This document shows, in pieces, positions 37,936 through 47,431 of a DNA stretch of 64,000 nt. A program made the position numbers and the translations under genes. The stretch is from Rugamonas sp045984285 (GTDB lineage: Bacteria; Pseudomonadota; Gammaproteobacteria; Burkholderiales; Burkholderiaceae_D). The stretch is from assembly GCF_045984285.3 (NCBI RefSeq), contig NZ_JBJQIK030000006.1, positions 124,001 through 188,000 on the forward strand. Direction: 5' to 3'. The notes beneath the pieces are model-generated. The model was not told the DNA's origin. It did not search any database and saw only the letters and a program-made list of their open reading frames with translations. Numbering within the stretch: the stretch's first letter is position 1; each line of letters opens with the position of its first letter.

Positions 37936-39135
37936 TCAGTTACCTCCAGTTGAAATCCCCGCGCCGGACAGGCCGCGCCGCGCGAGGTTGCGATACAGGG
38001 CGCGAACGCCAAAAGTCCACGGTGCGATCTGGTCGCTGCGCTGAACATGATTAATCAGGGAACCCAGTGCCGGCGTGCTGATGGTGACGCGGTCGCCCAG
38101 GTGATGGGTGAAACCGCCGCCCGCCGCATCGCGGTCCTTGATAGGCGAGAACATGGTGCCCAGGAAGAGCATGAAACCGTCCGGATACTGGTGGTGGGGG
38201 CCGCTGGTCTGGGCCACCAGGTCGAGCGGGTCGCGGCTGATCTGGCGCATTTTGCTTTCGCCGTCCAGCACGAAGCCGTCGTCGGCGCCTTCGATCTTCA
38301 TGCGCACTTCCGCATCGCGTACCGTATCAAGCGTGAACTTGTCGTCGAACAGGCGGATGAAGGGGCCGATCGAGCAGGAGCCGTTATTGTCCTTCGCCTT
38401 GCCCAGCAGGAGGGCGCTGCGGCCTTCGATGTCGCGCAGGTTCACGTCGTTGCCGAGGGCCGCGCCCACCACCTTGCGCTGGCTGGTAACAGCCAGCACG
38501 ATCTCAGGTTCAGGGTTGTTCCACTTCGAATCCGGGTGCAGGCCCACGTCGGCGCCGAAACCGACCGCCGACATCGGCTGCGATTTCGAGAACACTTCGG
38601 CGTAAGGGCCGATGCCTACTTCCATATATTGCGACCATGCGCCGCGGGCGATGAAGGCCTGCTTCAGCTTCTCCGCTTCCGGCGAGCCGGGCTTGATGCT
38701 GGACAGGTCGGAACCGATGGATTCCAGCAGCGATTTGCGCAGCGTGTCAGCGCGTGCGGCGTCGCCGCCGGCCTGTTCCTCGATCACGCGTTCCAGCAGG
38801 CTGACGGCGAAGGTCACGCCGCAGGCCTTGATGGCCTGCAGGTCGCAGGGCGCCAGCAGGCGGGGGCGCATGGACTCGGGCTGCAGCGCCGCTTCCAGCA
38901 GCTGCTGCACGGAACCGAGATGCTCGCCGGGCGCCGAACGGGCCACGCTGAGCAGGTCATCGCGTTCCAGCAGGTCGGCCATTGTGCTGACGTGCGGCGT
39001 AATGTCGATTACTTCGCCATTGCGGACGGCCACCACGCAGGGACCATTGATTTCGCCGCTCCGCCACACGCGGCCGACGAGGAGAGCGTCCTGCAGATCG
39101 GACGGTAATTGCGGCACTGCTGACGCAAGCTTCAT
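37936..39135 (-). CDS. xylX: 2-keto-3-deoxy-D-xylonate dehydratase (FAH family)
   Basis: 399 aa fumarylacetoacetate-hydrolase-fold protein. It would dehydrate 2-keto-3-deoxyxylonate to alpha-ketoglutarate semialdehyde, the step that makes this the Weimberg rather than the Dahms (aldolase) route. Shared with Caulobacter XylX are KACGVTFAVSLLERVIEE, WNNPEPEIVL, GNDVNLRDIEGRSALLL and the metal-binding acidic residues in that span. It sits 30 bases after gudD and two bases before xylB. Confidence 0.92.
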   Translation of the reverse strand: MKLASAVPQLPSDLQDALLVGRVWRSGEINGPCVVAVRNGEVIDITPHVSTMADLLERDDLLSVARSAPGEHLGSVQQLLEAALQPESMRPRLLAPCDLQAIKACGVTFAVSLLERVIEEQAGGDAARADTLRKSLLESIGSDLSSIKPGSPEAEKLKQAFIARGAWSQYMEVGIGPYAEVFSKSQPMSAVGFGADVGLHPDSKWNNPEPEIVLAVTSQRKVVGAALGNDVNLRDIEGRSALLLGKAKDNNGSCSIGPFIRLFDDKFTLDTVRDAEVRMKIEGADDGFVLDGESKMRQISRDPLDLVAQTSGPHHQYPDGFMLFLGTMFSPIKDRDAAGGGFTHHLGDRVTISTPALGSLINHVQRSDQIAPWTFGVRALYRNLARRGLSGAGISTGGN

Positions 39136-39165
39136 AGCTGTCTCCAGTTTCTCGTTATTGATATT

Positions 39166-40563
39166 TCAGCTGCGGCCAAGGCTTGGCAGCTTGGGCGAAT
39201 AGGTCCAGCCCGGAATCAGGTACTGCATGGCCATGGCGTCGTCGCGTGCGCCAGTGCCGACTTTCTTGAACAATTCATGCGCCGCATTGATGCGGTCCAT
39301 ATCCGGCTCGATGCCGAGGCCCGGACGGTCCGGCACGGCCACTTCGCCGCCGACGATCCGCAGCGGGTCGCGCGTCAGGCGCTCCTGGCCTTCCTGCCAG
39401 ATCCAGTGCGTGTCGATGGCGGTGATATTGCCCGGCGCCGCGGCGGCGGCGTGCGTGAACATGGCCAGCGACACGTCGAAGTGGTTGTTCGAATGCGAGC
39501 CCCAGGTCATGCCCCATTCCTGGCACAGCTGCGCCAGGCGCACGGAGCCCTGCATGGTCCAGAAGTGCGGGTCGGCCAGCGGAATATCGACGGCGCCCAG
39601 CAAGTGCGAGTGCGCCATCTGGCGCCAGTCGGTTGCCACCATATTGGTTGCGGTAGGAATGCCGGTCGCACGGCGGAATTCCGCCATGATCTCGCGGCCG
39701 GAATAGCCGTTCTCCGGGCCGCAGGGATCTTCGGCATAGGCCAGCACGTGGCCCTGGCCGCGGCACAGGCGAACCGCTTCGTCCAGCGACCAGGCGCCGT
39801 TCGGGTCCAGCGTTACGCGCGATTCGGGGAAACGGGCCTTGATGCCGGCGACAGCTTCCATCTCTTCCTCGCCGCGCATCACGCCGCCCTTCAGTTTGAA
39901 GTCGCGGAAGCCGTACTTCGCTACCGTCGCTTCAGCCTGCGCCACAATGGAGGCAGCCGTCACGGCTTCCTGGTGGCGCATGTGGTACCAGTCGTCGCCG
40001 GCGCCGCTGCCCGCCAGGTAGGGCAGGCCGGTGCGGCTACGGTCGCCGATATAGAACAGGTAGGCCAGCATCGGCACGCGGTCGCGCTGCTGCCCGGAGC
40101 CCAGCAGCTCGCAGACGGGCACGTTCAGGTGCTGTCCCAGCAGGTCGAGCAGGGCGGCTTCCACGGCCGTCACCACATTCTCAAGCCGCAGGTTGATTTC
40201 GTGGGGCTGTTTCAGCACCGCCGCTTCCGCTGCGGAAGTCACCTGGTGCTGCATGCCGCTCGCGCCTTTGCCCGCGATGCCTTCGCGGATGGCGTTCAGC
40301 GTGCGGTTGAAGCGGCCGATCTGCGTCCCGACCACGCGCGGGATGGAATTCTCGAGCGCCTTCTGGATGCCTGCGCCGCCCGGCACTTCGCCGATGCCGG
40401 TGTGGCCAGCGCTGTCTTTCAGCAGTACGAGCGTGCGGGTGAAGTAAGGCGCGTGTGCGCCGCACAGGTTGAACAGCATGCTGTCGAAACCCGCTACCGG
40501 AATGACCTGCATCTCAGTGATGACAGGGCTTCCGTTTGTCTCCGTTTTTGTTGCTTGTACCAT
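39166..40563 (-). CDS. gudD: D-glucarate dehydratase
   Basis: 465 aa enolase-superfamily enzyme converting D-glucarate to 5-keto-4-deoxy-D-glucarate. The family catalytic set is visible: the KLK motif (Lys223, Lys225), metal ligands around Asp253, Glu278 and Asn307, and the catalytic His in WGSHSNNH (His357). HAPYFTRTLVLLKDSAGHTGIGE and ATNMVATDWRQM match GudD closely. It is the promoter-proximal gene of the xyl operon, so glucarate and xylose breakdown are switched together. No uronate dehydrogenase (glucuronate to glucarate) is in the window. Confidence 0.94.
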   Translation of the reverse strand: MVQATKTETNGSPVITEMQVIPVAGFDSMLFNLCGAHAPYFTRTLVLLKDSAGHTGIGEVPGGAGIQKALENSIPRVVGTQIGRFNRTLNAIREGIAGKGASGMQHQVTSAAEAAVLKQPHEINLRLENVVTAVEAALLDLLGQHLNVPVCELLGSGQQRDRVPMLAYLFYIGDRSRTGLPYLAGSGAGDDWYHMRHQEAVTAASIVAQAEATVAKYGFRDFKLKGGVMRGEEEMEAVAGIKARFPESRVTLDPNGAWSLDEAVRLCRGQGHVLAYAEDPCGPENGYSGREIMAEFRRATGIPTATNMVATDWRQMAHSHLLGAVDIPLADPHFWTMQGSVRLAQLCQEWGMTWGSHSNNHFDVSLAMFTHAAAAAPGNITAIDTHWIWQEGQERLTRDPLRIVGGEVAVPDRPGLGIEPDMDRINAAHELFKKVGTGARDDAMAMQYLIPGWTYSPKLPSLGRS

Positions 40564-40579
40564 CTACTTCACCTAAAAT
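40551..40579 (+). promoter_or_regulatory. Promoter of the SGNH esterase-GH43-GH115 operon
   Basis: -35 TTGCTT (40551-40556), 17-bp spacer, -10 TAAAAT (40574-40579). Transcription would start near 40586, inside the operator, which supports the coding start at 40614 rather than the in-frame starts at 40536 or 40578. Confidence 0.55.
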
Positions 40580-40593
40580 GAATAGCGCTACCA
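40580..40593. promoter_or_regulatory. LacI-type operator, site A
   Basis: GAATAGCGCTACCA, with a perfect TAGCGCTA core, matches 11 of 14 positions of the palindrome TGGTAGCGCTACCA. It lies between divergent promoters for gudD and the esterase gene and overlaps both start regions. Confidence 0.6.
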
Positions 40594-40619
40594 TAACATC
40601 GTGTGAGGGCTTTATGCAA
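40590..40619 (-). promoter_or_regulatory. Promoter of the gudD-xyl operon
   Basis: Minus-strand -35 TTGCAT (40614-40619), 18-bp spacer, -10 TATGGT (40590-40595). The -10 box overlaps the operator at 40580-40593, as expected for repression. Confidence 0.5.
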
Positions 40620-41873
40620 GCAGTTCGGCGTCTGATGTGCATTTGTGTCACCGGCATGATTTTTTGCCTGAATCCGGCCACAGCGGCCGGTCCGAAAAAG
40701 CCGGGGGAGCAATGGCATTGGGTTGCCGCCTGGGGGGCCGCACAGATGGTGCCGGAACCGAATAATGAGCTGCCGGCCGAGCACTGGCGGGACAGCAGCC
40801 TGCGCCAGATCGTGCATACCTCGCTGGGCGGCAAACGCCTGCGCGTGCGCATCAGCAATGCCTTCGGCACCGAGCCGCTGGAGCTGCAGGGCGCCAGCAT
40901 CGCCCGCGCCGTGGCCCTGGGCCAGGCGGACGTGAAGAACGTGAAGCGCCTCACCTTTGGCGGCCACGATAGCGTCATGATCCCGGCCGGCGCCGAGTAT
41001 TACAGCGACGCGGTCGATTTCGAGCAGAAGGCGGGCAGTGATCTCGCCGTCACCATGTATTTCAAGGATGCGCCGGGACGCCAGACCAGCCACCCCGGAT
41101 CGCGCGCAACCAGTTTCGTCGGCAAGGGCAACCGCGTACTGGATGCGGCATGGCCGGACGCGGACAAGGTAGTGCACTGGTATGCCCTGTCGGATATCGA
41201 GGTACAGGCGCCGCGCAGGCAGAAAGCTGTTTCCGTCATCGGCGATTCGATTACGGACGGCTATGGCGTGACCACCGATACCAGCACGCGCTGGCCCGAC
41301 TTCCTGGCGGAGCGGCTGGCCCGCGCCGGACAGCCTATGGGCGTGGTCAACGCAGGCATCGGCGGCGGCCGCATGCTGCGCGACGGCCTGGGATTCAACC
41401 TCGCGGCACGTTTCGAACGCGACGTGGTCGGCCGCGCCGGCGTGTCGCACGCCATTGTGCTGATCGGGGTGAACGATTTCGGCACCCAGCGCCGTGCAGG
41501 GAAGGATACGCCCGAGGCGCGCGCGAAGCTGCTGGAAGATCTGAAAGTGGCCCACCGCCAGATCGTTGAGCGTGCGCACCTGCATGGCATCTGCGTCATC
41601 GGGGCCACGCTCACCCCTTACAGCGGCAGCGACTATTACAAGCCCGCCGCCGCCAATGAGGCGGACCGGCAGCAACTGAACGAATGGATACGCAGCTCCG
41701 GCGTGTTCGACGCGGTAGCGGACTTCGATGCCGCGCTGCGCGACCCGTCACGGCCGGACCATATGCGGAAGGAATTCGACCTCGATGGACTGCACCCGTC
41801 CGGCGCGGGATACCGCGCCCTGGCGGACGCCGTTCCCCTGAAGGCCCTGAGCCAGTGCGGGGTGGCACAATGA
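40614..41873 (+). CDS. SGNH/GDSL hydrolase, probable xylan esterase
   Basis: 419 aa with a signal peptide (MQAVRRLMCICVTGMIFCLNPATA). Catalytic blocks: VIGDSITDGYG with Ser212, GVNDFG (block III) and DGLHPSG with Asp391/His394. A beta-rich N-terminal part (about 30-190) precedes the SGNH domain. The start at 40614 has a GAGGG ribosome-binding site and lies downstream of the mapped-by-eye promoter. The overlap with GH43 (ATGA) and the xylan context suggest an acetyl-xylan esterase; other acyl substrates are possible. Confidence 0.85.
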   Translation: MQAVRRLMCICVTGMIFCLNPATAAGPKKPGEQWHWVAAWGAAQMVPEPNNELPAEHWRDSSLRQIVHTSLGGKRLRVRISNAFGTEPLELQGASIARAVALGQADVKNVKRLTFGGHDSVMIPAGAEYYSDAVDFEQKAGSDLAVTMYFKDAPGRQTSHPGSRATSFVGKGNRVLDAAWPDADKVVHWYALSDIEVQAPRRQKAVSVIGDSITDGYGVTTDTSTRWPDFLAERLARAGQPMGVVNAGIGGGRMLRDGLGFNLAARFERDVVGRAGVSHAIVLIGVNDFGTQRRAGKDTPEARAKLLEDLKVAHRQIVERAHLHGICVIGATLTPYSGSDYYKPAAANEADRQQLNEWIRSSGVFDAVADFDAALRDPSRPDHMRKEFDLDGLHPSGAGYRALADAVPLKALSQCGVAQ

Positions 41874-43450
41874 AGCGCCTGGTCGGCTCCATTGCGCTGG
41901 CAATGGCGGTATCCGTGGCCGCGGCCGCGCCGGTAACGTATAAAAATCCCGTGGTGCCCGGCTTCCACGCCGATCCGAGCGTATGCCGCGTCGGCAAGGA
42001 TTACTATCTCGCCACCAGCAGTTTCGAATACTTCCCCGGCGTTCCCATCTTCCATAGCCGCGACCTGGTGCACTGGCGCCAGATCGGCCATGCGCTGACG
42101 CGGGAAAGCCAGCTGCCGCTCAAAGGGCAGCGCGCTTCGCGCGGCATTTTTGCGCCCACGCTGCGCTGCCATGAAGGCAGCTTCTACCTCATCACGACCA
42201 ATATCGAGAACGGCGGCAATTTCTACGTGCACACGAAAGACCCGGCCGGGGAGTGGTCGGAACCGGTATGGCTGAAGGAAGCCACATTCGGCATGGACCC
42301 CTCGCTGCTCTTCGATGACGACGGCAAGGTGTATTACACCCGGCATGGCGGCGGCGAGCGGGGCGGCGTCTACCAGGCAGAACTCGATATGAAGACCGGC
42401 AAGCTGCTGGGCGAGGCGCGGCTGATCTGGCCAGGTACCGGCGGCGTATGGCCGGAAGGTCCGCACCTGTACAAGCATGAGGGCATGTACTACCTGATGA
42501 TCTCGGAAGGCGGCACCTCCTACGAGCATTCGATTACCGTCGCCCGTTCCAGCTCCCCGTGGGGGCCGTTCGAGGCCTACAGCGGAAATCCCATCCTCAC
42601 GCACCGCAACCATCCCGAGCTGCCTTTGCAGGCCACCGGCCATGGCGACCTGGTACAGGCCGATAATGGAAGCTGGTGGATGGTATTGCTCGGCATCCGG
42701 CCGCACGAGCGCCAGCATCATATTGGCCGCGAAACCCTGCTCGCCCCCGTCAGCTGGAACGCGCAGGGCTGGCCGGTCGTCAACGGCAACAAGCCGCTCG
42801 GTACAACGATGACCGTGGACGGCCTGCCGAAGCAGGCGCCGTGGCCCGCGGAACCGGTGCGCACGGACTTCAACAAGGGCAAACTTGCCCTGCACTGGAC
42901 GCATCTGCGCGATGGCGCGGAAGGCCAATGGACGCTCAGCGAACGTCCCGGCTACCTGCGGCTGAAAGGTTCTGCGGAAACGCTGGAAGACATCGCATCG
43001 CCGGCCTTTGTCGCACGCCGGCAGCAGCACCTGCGCATGCGGGCAGCAACTCAGCTCGAGTTCACACCCGCCGGCGAGCAGCAGGCGGCCGGCCTTGTGC
43101 TGCGCCAGAACGAAGAGAATCACTATGCCTTGCGTGTTACGGGCGTGGCCCGGCGCCGCATCGAGCTGCTGCAACGGGTGAAAGGCAAGACCAGCATCGC
43201 GGCCAGCGCGCCGCTGCCGGCAGGGCCGGTGCGCCTGCAGGTGGAAGCTTTCCCCGACCGCTACGAGTTTTCCTATGCGGCCGGCAAGGGCGCGATGAAA
43301 GCGGTCGGAACGCTGCCGACGCGTGCACTGTCGTCTGAAAGTGCGGGCGGCTTTACCGGCGTGTTCGTCGGCATGTATGCGGCAGGTGAGAACAATATGG
43401 CGCCAGCGGACTTTGCGTGGTTCGACTACGAGGCGCCCGGAGACAAGTAA
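41870..43450 (+). CDS. GH43 beta-xylosidase/alpha-L-arabinofuranosidase
   Basis: 526 aa with a signal peptide (about 1-20). Five-bladed propeller catalytic residues of GH43: Asp35 (NPVVPGFHADPS), Asp143 (GMDPSLLFD) and Glu196 (WPEGPHLY). A C-terminal beta-sandwich of about 200 residues (about 330-520) fits the subfamilies with beta-xylosidase activity. Overlapping neighbours on both sides place it in an operon with the esterase and GH115, so it should trim xylo-oligosaccharide chains or arabinose branches in the periplasm. Confidence 0.93.
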   Translation: MKRLVGSIALAMAVSVAAAAPVTYKNPVVPGFHADPSVCRVGKDYYLATSSFEYFPGVPIFHSRDLVHWRQIGHALTRESQLPLKGQRASRGIFAPTLRCHEGSFYLITTNIENGGNFYVHTKDPAGEWSEPVWLKEATFGMDPSLLFDDDGKVYYTRHGGGERGGVYQAELDMKTGKLLGEARLIWPGTGGVWPEGPHLYKHEGMYYLMISEGGTSYEHSITVARSSSPWGPFEAYSGNPILTHRNHPELPLQATGHGDLVQADNGSWWMVLLGIRPHERQHHIGRETLLAPVSWNAQGWPVVNGNKPLGTTMTVDGLPKQAPWPAEPVRTDFNKGKLALHWTHLRDGAEGQWTLSERPGYLRLKGSAETLEDIASPAFVARRQQHLRMRAATQLEFTPAGEQQAAGLVLRQNEENHYALRVTGVARRRIELLQRVKGKTSIAASAPLPAGPVRLQVEAFPDRYEFSYAAGKGAMKAVGTLPTRALSSESAGGFTGVFVGMYAAGENNMAPADFAWFDYEAPGDK

Positions 43451-46305
43451 TGACGAAGAGCTTGATGAAGCTGGCCGCCGCCGCGCTCGCGGTGTGGCTG
43501 GTGGCGGTGCCTGCCCGGGCCCTTGGCAACAAGACCGTCGTGCGTTTTGAACGCGTACCGGATGCAGTGCAGCTGGCCGCCGGCGGCAAGGCTGCAACGC
43601 TGTACCTTGACCAGCAGGACTGGCCCGGTGTGATTCGAGCGGCGCGCGACCTGCAGGACGATATCAAGCGTGTCAGCAACGCGTCTCCGGCGCTGAAATT
43701 CGGCTCGCCGTCCGGCAGGGAAGCAGTCATTATCGGCACGCTGGGAAAGAGCGCACTGATTGACAAGCTGGCGGCGGCGGGGAAAATCGATGTGGCGGCT
43801 ATCCGCGGCAAATGGGAAGGCTGGACCATGCAGACCGTCGCCGATCCGGCGCCGGGCGTATCGCGCGCGCTGGTCATTGCTGGCAGCGACAAGCGCGGCA
43901 CGATCTACGGCATGTATGAGCTGTCCGAGCAGATCGGCGTGTCGCCATGGCACTGGTGGGCCGATGTGCCGCCGCAGCGCCATGCGGCGATTGCCGTCAG
44001 CGTGCCTCGGGCGCTCAGCGACGCGCCGGTGGTGCAGTACCGCGGCATTTTTCTCAATGACGAGGCGCCCGCGCTCACCGGCTGGGTAAAGCAGCGCTAC
44101 GGCGGCTACAAGCACGGCTTCTACGAAAAGGTCTTCGAGCTGATCCTTCGCCTGCGCGGCAACTACCTGTGGCCCGCGATGTGGGACGCGGCCTTCTTCG
44201 ATGACGATCCCCTCAACGGCAAACTGGCGGACGAATACGGCATCGTCATGGGCACCTCGCACCATGAGCCCATGATGCGCGCTCACAAGGAATGGCAGCG
44301 CTATGGCAAGGGGCCATGGGATTACCAGCGCAACGAAGAAGTGCTCAGGGACTTCTGGCGCGGCGGACTGCGTGCGACGAAGGACTACGAGAAGATCATC
44401 ACGCTGGGCATGCGCGGCGACGGCGATGAGCCGATGTCGGAAGAATCGAACGTAGCGCTGCTGCAGCGTATCGTGCGCGACCAGCGCGAGATGATTGCGC
44501 AGGAGATCAGGCCAGATATCAGCCAGGTGCCGCAGGCATGGGCACTGTACAAGGAAGTGCAGGATTACTACGAGAAGGGCATGCGGGTGCCGGACGACGT
44601 GCTGCTGCTGTGGTGCGACGACAACTGGGGCAATATCCGCCGCCTGCCGACTGCCGAGGAGCGCAAGCGGCCGGGCGGTGCGGGCGTCTATTACCACTTC
44701 GATTACGTCGGCGGCCCGCGTTCCTATAAATGGCTGAACGTCACGCCGATCCCGAAGATCTGGGAACAGATGCACCTGGCATGGAAGTATGAGGCCACGC
44801 GCATGTGGATCGTCAACGTGGGCGACCTGAAGCCGATGGAAGTGCCGATCGAGTTCTTTTTGAGCTATGCGTGGAACCCGGAAAAGTGGCCTGCCGGGCG
44901 GCTGCCTGCCTACCTGCAGCAGTGGGCTCAGCGCGAGTTCGGCGCGAAGCATGCGGCCGATATTGCCGACATCGTGGACAAGTACACCCGCTACAACGGC
45001 CGCCGCAAGCCCGAACAGCTGGAACCGGAAACCTACAGCCTGGCCAACTACCGCGAAGCGGAACGCATCGTGGCCGACTACAAGGAACTTGCCGTCCGCG
45101 CCGAAAAGATCTCGGCAGACCTGCCGAAGAACCAGCGCGACGCGTTCTTCCAGCTGGTGCTGCATCCGGTAAAGGCCGGCGCCATCGTCAACGAGCTGTA
45201 TGTGACGGCAGGCCTGAACCGCCTGTATGCGAAGCAGGGCCGGACTTCGGCCAACGACCTCGCGGCGCGCGCCCGTGAACTGTTCCGCCAGGACGCGGAG
45301 CTGACCCGCCAGTATCACGAAATGAACGGCGGCAAATGGAACCATATGATGTCGCAGGCCCACCTCGGTTATACCTACTGGAACCAGCCGCCGCGCAATG
45401 TGATGCCTGCCGTGAGCGAGATCCAGGTGCCGCGCGCGGGCGATATGGGGGTAGCGGTGGAAGGCAGCGAGAACGTATGGCCCGGTCCCGGTGGCGATGC
45501 ATTGAAAACGCCTTCGCTCAACAACGCTGCTGCGGCGCCCCAGTTCGTGCAGGTATTCAACCGTGGCGAGCAGCCTTTCCGCTTCACGGCAAAGGCAAGC
45601 GAGCCGTGGCTTGTGCTCAGCAAAACCAGCGGCAATGTCGCACGCGGCGAGCGCTTGCAGGTCGACGCGCGCTGGAGTGATGTTCCCACAGGCAGCCATA
45701 CTGCCACGGTGACGATCACGGGACCAGCTGGCGAAGTGAAGGTGCAGGTGCCGGTGGTGAAGGCGGATTTGCCGTCAACGCCGGGCTTCGTGGAAACGGA
45801 TGGCGTGGTGGCGATGGAAGCCGGGCATTTCACCCGCGCGGTATCGCCCGTTGGCCGTTCATGGCTCACCATTCCAGGCCACGGCCGCACGCTTTCCGGC
45901 GTTGCGGCGCAGCCGGTGCTGGCGCCGGCATTGAGCACCGCGGATGGCATGCGCCTTGAATACGATATGCATATGGCCAGCAGCGGCAAGGTGAAGGTCG
46001 GCATCACGCTGGCGCCTACGCTGAAGTTCCAGCCGGGGCAGGGCCTGCGCTACGCGGTATCGGTTGATGACGAGGCGCCGCAGATCGTGAACGTGCATGC
46101 GGATGCGTCGCTGAAGGCCTGGGAACGCATGGTGTCCGATGGCGCCGCGCAGTTCACGACTGAACATACCGTTGCGAAGCCGGGCAGGCATGTATTGAAG
46201 TTCTGGGCCCTGGATGCAGGCCTCGTGGTGCAGAAACTGGTGGTGGATGCAGGCGGCCAGCGGCCGAGCTACCTCGGACCGCCGGAAAGCCCGCGTTTGC
46301 CTTGA
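43450..46305 (+). CDS. GH115 xylan alpha-1,2-glucuronidase
   Basis: 951 aa with a signal peptide (about 1-22). GH115 features: an N-terminal small domain (TLYLDQQDWPGVIRAARDLQDDI), then YRGIFLNDEAPALTGWV, LRLRGNYLWPAMWDAAFFDDD, MGTSHHEPMMRAHKEW and TLGMRGDGDEPM. A C-terminal beta-sandwich region begins near residue 690. GH115 removes (4-O-methyl)glucuronic acid from internal as well as terminal xylose units of xylan. It shares the TAATG overlap with GH43 and ends one base from the convergent GH10 gene. Confidence 0.94.
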   Translation: MTKSLMKLAAAALAVWLVAVPARALGNKTVVRFERVPDAVQLAAGGKAATLYLDQQDWPGVIRAARDLQDDIKRVSNASPALKFGSPSGREAVIIGTLGKSALIDKLAAAGKIDVAAIRGKWEGWTMQTVADPAPGVSRALVIAGSDKRGTIYGMYELSEQIGVSPWHWWADVPPQRHAAIAVSVPRALSDAPVVQYRGIFLNDEAPALTGWVKQRYGGYKHGFYEKVFELILRLRGNYLWPAMWDAAFFDDDPLNGKLADEYGIVMGTSHHEPMMRAHKEWQRYGKGPWDYQRNEEVLRDFWRGGLRATKDYEKIITLGMRGDGDEPMSEESNVALLQRIVRDQREMIAQEIRPDISQVPQAWALYKEVQDYYEKGMRVPDDVLLLWCDDNWGNIRRLPTAEERKRPGGAGVYYHFDYVGGPRSYKWLNVTPIPKIWEQMHLAWKYEATRMWIVNVGDLKPMEVPIEFFLSYAWNPEKWPAGRLPAYLQQWAQREFGAKHAADIADIVDKYTRYNGRRKPEQLEPETYSLANYREAERIVADYKELAVRAEKISADLPKNQRDAFFQLVLHPVKAGAIVNELYVTAGLNRLYAKQGRTSANDLAARARELFRQDAELTRQYHEMNGGKWNHMMSQAHLGYTYWNQPPRNVMPAVSEIQVPRAGDMGVAVEGSENVWPGPGGDALKTPSLNNAAAAPQFVQVFNRGEQPFRFTAKASEPWLVLSKTSGNVARGERLQVDARWSDVPTGSHTATVTITGPAGEVKVQVPVVKADLPSTPGFVETDGVVAMEAGHFTRAVSPVGRSWLTIPGHGRTLSGVAAQPVLAPALSTADGMRLEYDMHMASSGKVKVGITLAPTLKFQPGQGLRYAVSVDDEAPQIVNVHADASLKAWERMVSDGAAQFTTEHTVAKPGRHVLKFWALDAGLVVQKLVVDAGGQRPSYLGPPESPRLP

Positions 46306-46306
46306 A

Positions 46307-47431
46307 TCAGGCTCGCTGCGGCATGGCCCGCAGCGAGTCGGCGATTGCCTGGCGCATCGGCTTGGCCTGGAATTTCTCGTCAAACGGTGCGCAGCGCATC
46401 TGCAGGCCGTCCTTGCGCGAAGCGTCTCTCAGGCCCTGCAGCCAGCTCAGGTGGTCGGCCATGCCCCACAGCAGGAAGTCCTTCACCTGCGGATAGCTGA
46501 GCGTCACATCCAGATATTCTTTCGTCAGCGCGGCCACGCCTGCATCGCGCTGCGCCAGGTCGGCGGGGAACTGCTTGTCGTTGACATCGAATTCCGTGAT
46601 CAGCAGGTCCAGGCCCATGCCGGTCACTTCGTCCAGGAACTTGCGCCACTCGCGCACCACGGCCGGCTTGTTGGCCGAGTCTTCCCAGCCGCCGATGTGG
46701 CTCTGGATACCCAGCGCATGGATCGGGGCGCCGCGCTTTTTCAACTCGTGCAGCAGGCGCAGCACGCCTGCGCGGTGTTTCGCATTCTCCGCGTTCCAGT
46801 GCATGAAGTCGTTATAGACCAGCTGCGCATGGGGCGCGGCTTCATGCGCGAGCCGGAAGGCGAGTTCGATCTCCGATGCCGTGCCGCCCAGCCGTTCGGA
46901 GAGCACGTTCGCATGGTATTCGCCGGTCTTGCGGTCAATGGCTTCGTTGACCACGTCGTAGCTGATGATGTCCTTGCCGAAGTGGCTGCACACCGAGTTG
47001 ATGTGCTTCTTCAGCAGGGCTTCTGCCGCCTTCCCGCCCTGGGCGCCGAACTTGTATGAGTTCACCCAGTCCGGCAGCCATTTCGGCTCCTGCCAGATCA
47101 GCGTGTGGCCGCGGATCGCCATGCCGTTCGACTTCGCCCAGGCGAACATCTCATCGGCGGGCCCGAAATTCATCTTGCCCTCGGCGGGCTCGATCTGCGG
47201 CCACTTGGTTTCATTTTCGGCCACGATGATGTTGCACTCGCGGGCCATGAGGGCACGGTAGGCCGGATCCTCGAACCTTCCCTTGCCGGTACCCATGGCA
47301 TTCCCGAAGCGCAGGCCCTTGCGCTGTGCGATGGCTTTCAGCGGCTCTGCACCTTCAGCGGCATGCAGGGCTTGCAGGGGAAGCAGGCCTGCGCCGAGTA
47401 TTTTCAATGTGTCGCGTCGTGTAATGGTCAT
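46307..47431 (-). CDS. GH10 endo-1,4-beta-xylanase
   Basis: 374 aa. The leader TRRDTLKILGAGLLPLQALHA has a twin-arginine look. Single-domain GH10 barrel with GHTLIWQ, acid/base Glu163 in DVVNEAID and nucleophile Glu280 in LLITEFDV; no carbohydrate-binding module. It cuts the xylan backbone. Its start overlaps the stop of the upstream GH3 gene by four bases, making a two-gene operon transcribed from the GH3/GH67 divergent promoter region. Confidence 0.96.
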   Translation of the reverse strand: MTITRRDTLKILGAGLLPLQALHAAEGAEPLKAIAQRKGLRFGNAMGTGKGRFEDPAYRALMARECNIIVAENETKWPQIEPAEGKMNFGPADEMFAWAKSNGMAIRGHTLIWQEPKWLPDWVNSYKFGAQGGKAAEALLKKHINSVCSHFGKDIISYDVVNEAIDRKTGEYHANVLSERLGGTASEIELAFRLAHEAAPHAQLVYNDFMHWNAENAKHRAGVLRLLHELKKRGAPIHALGIQSHIGGWEDSANKPAVVREWRKFLDEVTGMGLDLLITEFDVNDKQFPADLAQRDAGVAALTKEYLDVTLSYPQVKDFLLWGMADHLSWLQGLRDASRKDGLQMRCAPFDEKFQAKPMRQAIADSLRAMPQRA

